Source: a virus. Taken from it: a DNA stretch of 39,697 nucleotides. The notes under the pieces are model-generated. The model was not told the DNA's origin, ran no database searches, and worked only from the letters and a program-made list of their open reading frames with translations. The stretch spans positions 1-39,697 of IMG/VR virus record IMGVR_UViG_3300027138_000008; one strand, given 5' to 3'. The position numbers and the translations under genes were made by a program. Below, in pieces: positions 13,177 to 22,900 of this stretch (its first letter is position 1; the number at the start of each line of letters is the position of its first letter).

Positions 13177-13178
13177 TT
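13150..13178 (+). terminator. rho-independent terminator on the + strand, antisense to the late arm
   Basis: GGGGCAGG (13150-13157) and CCTGCCCC (13166-13173) form a perfect 8-bp stem around GGTGAGAT, followed by TTTTT (13174-13178). Read on the minus strand no T-run follows the stem, so the direction is rightward. All annotated genes here run leftward, so the terminator would stop transcripts that run past the rightward arm (ending 10484), or end a small + strand RNA. Confidence 0.75.
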
Positions 13179-13320
13179 AACGCCGAGCAACACGGCGATA
13201 CTCCTCAAGGAAGTCCTCGCCCATCAACTCCACCAGTTGTTCACGGGTGACGTTGTTGATCAGGCGAAGACATTCCCTGAAGCGCCGCTCGTTTTCCTCC
13301 GGTGTGATTTCTTCAGGCAT
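13177..13320 (-). CDS. 47-residue charged protein, unknown
   Basis: ATG 13320 to TAA at 13177-13179 gives 47 residues beginning MPEEITPEENERRFRECLRL and ending EDFLEEYRRVARR. The composition is very rich in Glu and Arg, a single amphipathic helix pair. It follows the fibre gene by 17 nt, and its stop overlaps the T-run of the + strand terminator. Short but with normal codon use. Similar short charged proteins follow fibre genes in some cyanophages; no function is known. Confidence 0.6.
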   Translation of the reverse strand: MPEEITPEENERRFRECLRLINNVTREQLVELMGEDFLEEYRRVARR

Positions 13321-13337
13321 GGAAGTGAGTAGGACTA

Positions 13338-15344
13338 CTAGCGCACAAGCCACTCTTCAACGGAATCGCTGACATCGCGCATTTTGATCCAGCGTGCGCC
13401 AGTGACCTGACCTTTGCGGATTCGAAGTTTGCCCATTAGACCAACGCAGTCCCACTCGGGGCGATCTTCACGGTTGACGTACTGCTGATCGGGGTCGTAG
13501 GCGGGGTTGAGCTTGCGGCGCTGTTGGATAACAGTTTCGCCTTCATCGTTGACGACCTCGTAGTCCTCTTGGATGTAGGTGCCGTAGTCATCCCGCAGAT
13601 ATTTGCCGCTCCACTTGTTCCAAGCAGCATCACCAACCACGCTGGGGTTGCCGGAGATCACGCCAATGGGATCTTCGCCATCTGCAGCGGGGCGGATTTG
13701 GCTGCCGTCTAAAACGACACTGATGCCACGGCGATCTTCCTCATCAGGGTTGCCGTCGCTCCACTCAAAGTATTCGGCGTAGTCAGCACCGCCACCATTC
13801 CATGAACCATCGGCGTAAGCTTGGCCGTCTCCACGCAATGTAAACTCTCGGTCGTTAAAAGGATTTGTAGACCCGTCACCAGAATCTGCCGCAATAAAAT
13901 CAAAAAGATTACTTGCAGCTCGGTAAATACCTTGCTTAAACATTACGTTTGTAAAAGACGTATTGTTTTGGCGCTGCAGGATATTGACGGCGTTTACAGA
14001 ACTTACAAATTCATGGTATGTGCCAGCGTTATCGTTGTATGTGGCGTTATTTGATGCCTTTAAGAATCCTGCCTGAGTAATCCTCATCCGCTCCGTCGGG
14101 CTGCTCGCACCATTAGCGGTAGTGTAAAACTGAAGAGAAACAGGATGACTTGAACCAGAAGTCCAGGTTCCGCCGTCACGAACAGCAGCAATAGTTGCAG
14201 CCGTGTTGTGACTATTGTCTGAAAAATAAATGTTACCCAAACCGCCACCAGGGCTGCTGCTATCAGCGGCAAAGATGATCTCCGCTGTTTGACCTCCACC
14301 CGAATTTCCTTGGACAAGTACTCTGGTTTGTTTGGACGTAGAAGACGTGCCAACTAACAGACGTCCTGAACTATCAAATCGCCCACGCTCACTACCATTG
14401 GCGCCAAACCGTAAAGAGTCTGTCGAATGCTCGTAAATCAAGTAACCACGAAGACTGGTATTGTCTCCGTCGTTGAAGTTCAGGACTCCATCGTTTAACG
14501 TGCCGGTCAGAATTGTGATGCCATTATTTGCAGATGTATTGCCGACAACTAATGGAGTGGCAGTATTTTGAGCGCCAGGGTTAGTAGTGCCAATCCCTAC
14601 ACGCCCTGAGGAGTCAAGACGCATTTTCTCTGAGTTTCCACCGCCAGCATCAAGTACGAACGCTAGAGAGTTGCTGTTAGCTGCGGTGCTTCCATTGACC
14701 AGCCCCCAAGTATTACCATTGGCAGCCAGCATTAAGCCTGAATAGGCACTAGAGCTGGAGCTTTGATTGTCAATTCTTGACCAGGTATAAGCTGCTTGAT
14801 CAACACGGAGATGAATAGGTTGGCTAGGGCTACTAGTCCCCAGACCTAAGCGGCCACTGGAGTCCAGGCGCATCCGCTCACTTCCGCCATTACGGAAAGT
14901 CAATCCACCATCATTCAGCCGTGAAATAACAGCACCATTGCCGTCTACGGAAATGATGTTAAGGCCACCATTGGTTGCGTCAGTTAGTGCTTTTACAGCA
15001 AGAGAGCTAGTGCCGTCAGGTGTTGTGTTGATTCCAGTCCGACCATTAGCATCAACAAACAACCGCCCAGTGCCATTAGTTGAGATGGCTACTTGGTCAG
15101 CGCCAGGGGAGTAGATGCCAGTGTTGGTGTCCCCGGTGAACTTCAGAGAAGGGGTGCCAGCAGAACCAAGGGCAAGAGCTGAGTTGCTGCCGTTCTCCCG
15201 CATTTGGGGATAGCCGCCAGCGGTGGCTCCGTCGTGGACGACAACGACTTCCTTGTCGGTATCGACGGTCAGCTCACCATTGAGGCCAGTGAAGCTGGAG
15301 TGCTGTGCGGTAGTACCGCGACGGCGTTGGATAGCAGTAGACAT
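13338..15344 (-). CDS. tail fibre / receptor-binding protein with autoproteolytic C-terminal domain
   Basis: A 668-residue fibre. The N-terminal 50 residues (QRRRGTTAQHSSFTGLNGEL, VVVVHDG) match the trimerising attachment segment found in many phage side fibres. The middle has at least four repeats of the form ERMRLDSSGRLGIGT / GRFDSSGRLLVGT, typical of beta-helical shafts. The C-terminal about 150 residues (ADYAEYFEWSDGNPDEEDRR, GVISGNPSVVGD, GLMGKLRIRKGQ) resemble the Peptidase_G2 or intramolecular-chaperone autoprocessing domain that is cut off after trimer folding. DNA of the middle part (about 13850-14650) is more AT-rich than the rest, a sign of fibre exchange. The first codons overlap the end of the upstream fibre gene. 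Confidence 0.88.
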   Translation of the reverse strand: MSTAIQRRRGTTAQHSSFTGLNGELTVDTDKEVVVVHDGATAGGYPQMRENGSNSALALGSAGTPSLKFTGDTNTGIYSPGADQVAISTNGTGRLFVDANGRTGINTTPDGTSSLAVKALTDATNGGLNIISVDGNGAVISRLNDGGLTFRNGGSERMRLDSSGRLGLGTSSPSQPIHLRVDQAAYTWSRIDNQSSSSSAYSGLMLAANGNTWGLVNGSTAANSNSLAFVLDAGGGNSEKMRLDSSGRVGIGTTNPGAQNTATPLVVGNTSANNGITILTGTLNDGVLNFNDGDNTSLRGYLIYEHSTDSLRFGANGSERGRFDSSGRLLVGTSSTSKQTRVLVQGNSGGGQTAEIIFAADSSSPGGGLGNIYFSDNSHNTAATIAAVRDGGTWTSGSSHPVSLQFYTTANGASSPTERMRITQAGFLKASNNATYNDNAGTYHEFVSSVNAVNILQRQNNTSFTNVMFKQGIYRAASNLFDFIAADSGDGSTNPFNDREFTLRGDGQAYADGSWNGGGADYAEYFEWSDGNPDEEDRRGISVVLDGSQIRPAADGEDPIGVISGNPSVVGDAAWNKWSGKYLRDDYGTYIQEDYEVVNDEGETVIQQRRKLNPAYDPDQQYVNREDRPEWDCVGLMGKLRIRKGQVTGARWIKMRDVSDSVEEWLVR

Positions 15345-16930
15345 CAGAGGGCTCCGTAATCGGTTGAGGTGCCTGCGGCCTCAGTAATTAGGCCCCAGTT
15401 GAGCAGGTACGACAAGTTGTTGATGGTGTTCACCAAGCTTGCCGCAGTTGTGGCACTTCCGGCAGCAGCTGTTGCTGAACTAGCAGCATTGCTGGCTGAC
15501 GTGGCTGCAGCCGACGCACTGTTGGCAGCAGCCGTAGCACTACCAGCCGCGGCGGTAGCACTTGCAGCAGCCGCAGCAGCATTGCTGTCGACCTGCAGGA
15601 TCTCGGAGATGTTGTCCGAGATGGTCTGGGCGACACCGGAGGCCAGCGTCCACTTCACAAAGGTGTAGGTGTGAAGCGTCCCAGTCGACAGCAGCTGCAT
15701 ACCGCAACCACTGATGGGGCTGGTGCCCGTGATGCCAGTGATGGTGACCGCAGAGCCATTGGCCCTGGTGGCATTGGTCGACGTGCCCGATCCATTCCAG
15801 GTCAAGCCACTGGCATCGGTAACTTCAACCAAGACGTCGGCATCCGGCTGGCCAGCACCATCAATAATGCCGGCATTGGGGAATGTGACCTCGGTCGCTA
15901 CAACTACATAGCTGCCAACGTCATTGAGCAGATCAACGATCCTCCCGGTGACAGCAGCAGTAGTCGGGACATTGCTGTCGCCATTGACCCATGCCTCATT
16001 ACTGGCGATGGTGTCGGTCGTCTTGTTCCAGGCATAGCCATCGACATACGACTTACTGGCTGCGTCCGTGCCGTTGGTGGGCGTCGGAACAACAGGGCTT
16101 GAACTGAAGGTCTTTACCCCAGAAACGCTCTGGTTGCCGGTCAGGGCGATGTACTTGCCGTCTGCCTCGGTCTCGGTGTAGTACCGGTCATCAAGGTTGT
16201 AAGAGGTCACGTTGGTGACGTGGCCTTGGCTAGTAACCGTCACATTGCGGAGGACATTGCCATCTGCATTGGTGGTAGTGACGTTGGCCCCAGTGACGTT
16301 GTGGTTAATGGTGATCTGACCACTGGCTGGGCTGTTGTCAGTGATGGCCAGGTCAGTCCCTGCCACGACGTCTGTCGTCAGGGCTGTGTCGATCTTGCTG
16401 TCGATCCGCCCATCAATGGCGCCAGTGGTGGCGACATAGCTGTTGTTGCTTGTCCAGGTCTCACCACTGTCAATGGTTTCAGTGGTGTTGTTCCAGGTCG
16501 TGGTGTCAACGTAGTTCTTGGTGGCAGCATCCTGGGCATCAACAGGATCCAGCAGGTTCTTGATCCTTTGGTTGCTGGCAGTCAGGTTCCCGTTGGGGTC
16601 AACGTAGATGGCCTGCTTGAGCTGGTCGTCTTGCTCTTGGTCGGTGTAGACCTGCTGCAGGGCGTTGGTGTCCAGGTCAGCGGCCACCAGGGTGGAGCCA
16701 TCCGTGAAGTCCACCAGTGGCGCATTGACGGGCGTCACCCGTCGCACTTCAACCCGTGCGCCATTGGCAGGCGCAGAGGCCAGCTGGATCAAGCTGTTAT
16801 TGACCCAGGTGTACGACTGGTTGGTGTAGTTGACGGAGACATAAACGTGTTCCTTTCTGATGTATGCGAAAGGAACTGAGTACTGGGTGGTCGCACCGTT
16901 GCCGGTGGAGACGGCGTAGGAGTAAGGCAT
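15344..16930 (-). CDS. T7 gp17-like tail fibre, N-terminal attachment protein
   Basis: A 528-residue protein. Residues 1-110 (YAVSTGNGATTQYSVPFAYI, YTNQSYTWVNNSLIQLASAP, ADLDTNALQQVYTDQEQDDQ) match the T7 gp17 N-terminal domain that fixes fibres to the tail tube. Then come 'DAATKNYVD/DAASKSYVD' linker repeats and a beta-rich region. The last 100 residues include a low-complexity Ala/Ser/Thr segment (15455-15595) likely to form a coiled rod joined to the second fibre. It carries no obvious receptor-binding tip, so it is probably an adaptor and the next gene the tip. The start overlaps the stop of the giant virion protein. Confidence 0.9.
   Translation of the reverse strand: MPYSYAVSTGNGATTQYSVPFAYIRKEHVYVSVNYTNQSYTWVNNSLIQLASAPANGARVEVRRVTPVNAPLVDFTDGSTLVAADLDTNALQQVYTDQEQDDQLKQAIYVDPNGNLTASNQRIKNLLDPVDAQDAATKNYVDTTTWNNTTETIDSGETWTSNNSYVATTGAIDGRIDSKIDTALTTDVVAGTDLAITDNSPASGQITINHNVTGANVTTTNADGNVLRNVTVTSQGHVTNVTSYNLDDRYYTETEADGKYIALTGNQSVSGVKTFSSSPVVPTPTNGTDAASKSYVDGYAWNKTTDTIASNEAWVNGDSNVPTTAAVTGRIVDLLNDVGSYVVVATEVTFPNAGIIDGAGQPDADVLVEVTDASGLTWNGSGTSTNATRANGSAVTITGITGTSPISGCGMQLLSTGTLHTYTFVKWTLASGVAQTISDNISEILQVDSNAAAAAASATAAAGSATAAANSASAAATSASNAASSATAAAGSATTAASLVNTINNLSYLLNWGLITEAAGTSTDYGAL
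15455..15595 (-). repeat. Ala/Ser/Thr-rich low-complexity tract in fibre gene
   Basis: The DNA is a run of degenerate 21-nt-like units encoding variants of SATAAAGSATAAANSASAAA over about 47 residues. Phage fibres often use such tracts as a trimeric helical rod with variable length. Slippage or recombination between units could change rod length; only one version is visible here. Confidence 0.7.
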
Positions 16931-19900
16931 CAGGGCTTACCGGGGGTAATCGACCAGGATTGAACTCCAGGTTGTTCTGGAGTAGCTGTTCCTCCACCGT
17001 ACCGGCGCAGGTAATCCTTTTCACCTAGGTCGGCTTTGGTGGCATCTTGCTCCGCTTGGATCAGTTGACCCTTAGCGGTCGACACCTTGTAGACAGCCTT
17101 GGCCAATTCCTTGTGCTCTTGGATGAGCTGCTGGATGGCCGCGGCCCGCAGGCTCACCGTCTTCGACGGGGCCTCAATCGGCCACGACTGGTACTGCGGG
17201 GAATTGATCAGCTCAGTCGCTGCCTGCTCAAAGGTCTGACCAAACTGGTTCTTCACCGTGGCAAAGGTCAGCACATAATCCTCCAGTTCGCTGGGGGTCA
17301 GGCGCATCTCAGCACCAAAGTCAGCAGCACGAGGACCAGTGAAGCTGGTGCCTTTGCCGTGCAGCCTGGCCATCTCCTCATGGACAGGGCCTCGCGGCTG
17401 ACGACCCACCTGCATGGCGGACATGGGCGTGAACTGCATCAGGGCCTGCAGCCAGGGCCATTCAGCAGGGACCTGTTCAGCGCCCAGGATTCCAGTTGTG
17501 AGGATCGGTGCGCCGTTGATGAAGTCACGGCGGGCAGGCAGGTCGCTTGACCAGCCAGGCACTGCATTGCGCACCTCATCCAAAGTTTCTTGGAAGAAGC
17601 CCATCAGGCCACCAATGTCGCTGGGGTCAACGGACCGTGCGACAGGGTCGACTTCCCGGCGGCCTGCCCGCAGAGCGGAGCTGTAGGGCACCATGCTGGC
17701 CGCCAAGCGGGACAGGTAACGGGAGAAGGCATCGCGCTGGTTGGGGCCAGTGATCACCTTGCTGGGGTTGAAGGCTGCCTCATACAGCTCGTTAAAGCCT
17801 TGGAAGTAGCTCTTGCTCAGTACACCAGTCGTCGACATGCGAGCCAGGGTCAGCACCAAGGAGCCACCCAAGCGGTTGCGGTCTTCAGTCGACAGGCTGG
17901 CGGCGATGTCGGCGTAATCGCCAATGGCGCCGAACAAGGTGGTGAAGGGTTCAAAGGCTCGCAGTGAAATGGGCTCAACCCACTTGCCTTCCTCGTCACT
18001 CCAGTACTGGATGGAGTACGGCAGGCGTCCTTCGATCTGCGTCCACTTTTGACGAGCAGCGGGATCAATCGGGCCGCCACCGTTGAAGCGGATGTAGCCC
18101 ATTGCTGATGCCATGGTTGCCATGGCCAGCACAGCAGAGCCGGTTGCCATCTCACCCAGGGCCCGGTCGCGGGTAAAGGGGTCCTCGCTGCTGATGTCAC
18201 GCCAGAAGGTGTCGACAAAGGCAGCAGCAGGCGTGTTGCGAGCAGCGGACTTGATGATGTTGTTGGGGACCCGGATGAACGGCTGGATGAACTTGAACAC
18301 CGGGCCGGCGTAACGGGCATTGGCCAGGGTGTCCATGGCCTCACCGGGGATGGAAGCAGCCCGGCCGATGGGTTTCGACAGGAAGAAGTTGGCCATCTTG
18401 TTAATGGCCATGCCTTCGTCGACGTACTGCTTGGCAAAGCCCTGCAGCTCCTGGTCCTTCAGCCCACGGGCCAGGCCAAGGCGGACGCCCTCGCCGTAGG
18501 TGCGGGGCTCCAGCTCAGCCCAGATCTTGTCGGTGAAGTTCACCGAATCCATGAACTTCTGGGCGTGCGGACTGTCCATGTGAATGTCAGCCAGGTTCTT
18601 GCCGTTGATCACGGCGTCCTTGACCGTCTCCTGGGTCCTGGCGTCGGCGTATTGCTGCGCCCACTTCCAAGCCTCAGGGCTGTACTCCTTCATGCCACGC
18701 TCGACGGCCAGCTCCATGCCACGAGGCAGGTGGCGGACATGCTCAAAGGCATAGCCGGCCAGGGTGGAGTTGAAGGTGTCGATGCTCAGGGCAATGCGGG
18801 TGGCACCAGTACCAAGCACCCGCCACAGGTGGTTAGCCAGCTGCCCGACGGGCTTCTGGGCAAACTCCTCACCCATGTTCATGGTGTTGACCGTCCAGCC
18901 GGTCATCTGCTCAGGGCCCTGCATCAACTCGCCCTGGGCCTCTTCCTTGGCGACACGGGACAGGTAATCGACCGTGCTGCTCTCCATGTTGAAGAGGGAC
19001 TGGCCAGCCTTGAACGCATGACCTGCCGTGCGGACGGCATTGGTCAGGTTCATCCAGTACTGCTGGAACATCATCAGCGAGTACATCGACCGCTTGAACT
19101 CACCCTGCAGAGCGGCACCTGCTGCCTGCTGCAACGGCAGACGAGTCAGGTTGATCATGCCGTTCATGACGTTGGTCATGGTGGTGGCACCACCGCTGAT
19201 CAGGTTGTTGGTGCGCAGCATCAGCAACGCATTGGGCCCTTGGAACTCGGTCTCGTCCCAGTTGCGCCAGAACCTAGTGCGGGCCTTGGGATCAGCGCCG
19301 ATGGTCACCAACGACTGAGCCAGGGCATCGGCCGCGGCCTGCGCCTTGGGCGTGACCTCACCACCGTTGATGGCATCAGTCAGCTCAGGGTCGATCTTGT
19401 TGGTGATGGTGTCCTCAATGGGACGGGCCTGTTCGTTCTCCAGTTCAGCCTTGATCTCAGCGTCGACGTCGATCTCTTGGTCCGCAGTGCGCGGTGCATC
19501 AGGCTGGACCGGTGCCTCGGGGATCTCAGCGTCCTTGACATTCTGATTCGGCGGGATGTCGTAGTCCCTGGGTACCTGCATCTCCAGGCCCAGCTGACCC
19601 CACCGACGGGTCACGCGCATGATCGACTGGTGCGTCGCCCTGCTGGATTCAGCAGCAGTCACCAGGCGGGCCAGGCGCTCTGATTCATTGAGGCCATCAA
19701 TGTTGGCGCTGTTGAGCCACATGGCAGCCTCCTGGGCCGCCTCGATTTGCTTCTTGTCCGCATAGGCCATAGCCCGGTTGAGGGCGCCTTGCTGGTACTC
19801 ATCGAAGCCACGGGTCAAAGACTGAAGGCCAGCCATGATCGCCTCACCGTCTTCACCGTGGCGGGCAAACCAGTCCTGGTTGAAACGACGGATTTCCTCG

Positions 19901-22900
19901 GCATTGAAAGTGGGGATGCCGGACTGAGTGGCCCGATCAGGCAGCACCTTGGACATGGCATTCAGGCCATCGACCAGGTCTTCCCGTTGGGCGGTGTAGA
20001 CCGTCTGACCAGAGGGCGACTGCACCTTCTGGAAGTTGTTGGCCATGAGGTCTTCCATGGTGACCTCACCGTTCAGCAGGGCCTGGCGGTTGGCTTCCAG
20101 CTGCTTGGCGAAACGACGGACCCAGTCGTCGCTGTTCTCGGGGCCAGTGGGTGGGTCGACGGGGCGAGGGCCTTCGGGTTCTTCAGGTGCAATGCGGGCC
20201 CGGCCTGTCGCAATCCCTGCTTCTTGGGCGAAGACCGATTCGCCAGGAGTCCGGCCAGCCACCTCACCCCCATAGGCACGCTCAAAGACGTCATCCCAGG
20301 TCTGGAAGCCATTGCCCTTCGCCCAGTTCTTGGTGGCATCCAGAAGCTTCAGAAACTTGTCGAACAGAGCCTTAAGACCAGTGGTCGCCTTGATGGGCGT
20401 ACCGGCCTGGCGGGACAGGTTGTAGACCGCCGCGGCCTCGGCAATGATCTCCCAGTCGTCGGCGCCGGTCATGTCCTCGCCGCCACGAGCCGCAATCTTC
20501 TCCAGCTCAGGACGCGCTGCACGAAGCACAGCGTTCTCTTGCGGGGTGAAGATCTGATCGGTCAGGTAATGGACGGCCTCGTGGTAGCCAGTGCCACGCA
20601 GCTGATGGGGCGTCTTGCCGGCAAGGGCAATACGAACCAGGTTCAAGGTTGGGTCATACAAGCCAACGCCAGAGATTTGGCTGTCGGGCACCGAGTCAGG
20701 AATGCCCCAGTCCCGGCGGGTATTAGCGATCTCTTCAGCAGACAGTTCGATCCTGGGTTCAAAACTGATCTTGACCCCAGGCCCTGCGATGCGTTGCAGT
20801 TCAGTGCGTAGCTCATCAAGGATCTCAACTTGAACCGTGGTCCGACGACGCGACAGTGGCGTCACAAAATCGCTGATGGCACTACGCATCTCATTGGTGA
20901 GGCGTGCCACTTCTTGGCCTTCTGCTGCCTGGGCCTTACGGCTTAATTCCTCCAGGCGACGGACAAGGCGAGCACCTTCGCCGACCGACCCAAAGCTGGC
21001 CATGCCAACCCTGGCTCGGGTGCCGCCGCCAAAGCCCTGGTCGGGCAGTTCGATGACACCAGGCTGGGCATCTTTGGCTTGGGCCTTGATGGCAGCACGG
21101 ACCTTGTCGCCATGGCTAGCAATCTGAGCCAGGTCGTAGCCGGCCCGTTCAATGGCTTCACGAAACTTCGGTGCAGCCTTGGAGACGGTCTTGACGTCAT
21201 TGGCCAGGATGTAGGCAGCACGGTCCAGGTCGCTAGCAAAGCGCAGCTGGAATTGCTTAGAGCCGTAGCTGTAACGAGGGGCTGCCTTCTGCAGTTCATC
21301 GGGCAGACGGAAGGCCGTAGAACTGGGAATAAAGCGGGCCTCTCCTTCAGGCGGTGTCTCGACGCCACGCCTTTCCAGTCGGTCGCGCAGTTGCTGGGCA
21401 AGGCTTGTATTGCCGCTCTTTTCAGCCAGGCTCAGGCGAATCAGGTCTGGGTCGTTAGTGAGCTGTGCCTGAATCTCTGCCCGCTTGGCAGGAGGCAGGT
21501 TGGCCAGGGCCTTGTCCAGGATTGACTTGACCTCTGCGGCCCGCTCAGGCGGCACACGAGCAGGAGCAGGAGCGGCAGGAGCCTCGGGCTCGGGGGCTGC
21601 AGCAGCAGCAGGTTGCTCCAGTGGCAGCCGTGGCCCTTTGACCTCATCCTCAATGGCCTGGCGCAGTCGGTCGATGTTCTCGTTGACGACGACAGCAGCA
21701 GTGCGGCGGCCCTTCACCTGGCCTGCCATTTCATTCAGCAGGTCACGCACGGGACCCGTGTAACCGGTGACCCGGTTGAACACTTCGACAGCAGCAGCGG
21801 CCTGTTCCCTTGCGGCTTGGCTGCCAGCAACGTCGATCACGTTGCCAGCGGCCTCAAGGATTCCCTTGCGACCAGGGCGTGCAGCCGAGGTCAGGGCAAT
21901 CATTTCCTCCCGCAGGGCCTTGAAGGCCTCGGTGCGGATGTCCAGCAGCTGGGTGAAGTTGGTGGTCTTGAACAGGTCTTCCATGCCAGGCAGCACACCA
22001 CCGCCCTCGGGGCCAGAGGTCTGCGCGAACTTGGCTTCCTGCATGGCCTGCAGGATCTTCTCTGCCGACCACTTGCCCTTGCCAGCAGCAGCAGCGACGT
22101 CGCGGATGACGGCTTCATCCAGCGGCTCACTGCCCAGGGCAATGGCCTTGGCCATGTCCAGCTTGCCGGTAACACCCTTGTCGAAGATGTCCTGGGGCAG
22201 GCGGCTCAGGGGGATTGCCTTCTCAGCGACAGGGCCACGGACGTTGATGTTGCGCTGGGCCAGCTGGGTCGGGTCAATGCCCATGTCGCGCATGATCTTG
22301 GCGGCATCCCAAGGGGTGCCCATGCCTTCAGCCATGTTCTCCATGGCGCCAATGGCACGGGCTTGCTCGGCATTAGGGGCCTCGATCTCCCAAGTCAGGA
22401 TGTTCTGCCGACCAGAGCGTTGAGCCAGGGCCAGACGGTTGTGGCCATTGACCACATACAGCTGGTTGTTAGCCGGGTCACGCCAGACGCTGATGATTTT
22501 CCCGAACAGCGGGTCGTACTCAGCTGCTTCCTTCAATGAGCCAGAGGCACCGGTCTTGGTGAGGCGACCAGCCTCCTTGAACTGGAACCGCTGGGGGTCG
22601 GTAGCGATTTCTGTTACCGGAGTTTCCCGCACTTGGGAATAAGAAGGCAGCTCAGTGCCACGGGCCTCAGGTCGTACTGCACCGGCCACGTCGGGCACGG
22701 TGTTGGCGGCACGGGCAACGGCCACCTCAGCGCGGTCCTGGGCTTGGGCGTAGTCGGCCTCTGCCTTGGCAACAGACTCCCAGGGGTCAGGGATCATCTT
22801 GCCCTGCACCTCAACGCCCTTCTTCTCCCACATGGGAGTGCGGCGCTGGGCTTCATAGGCCTCGGTGACCTCAACGGCACGGGGCTTGCCCTTGGCCTTG

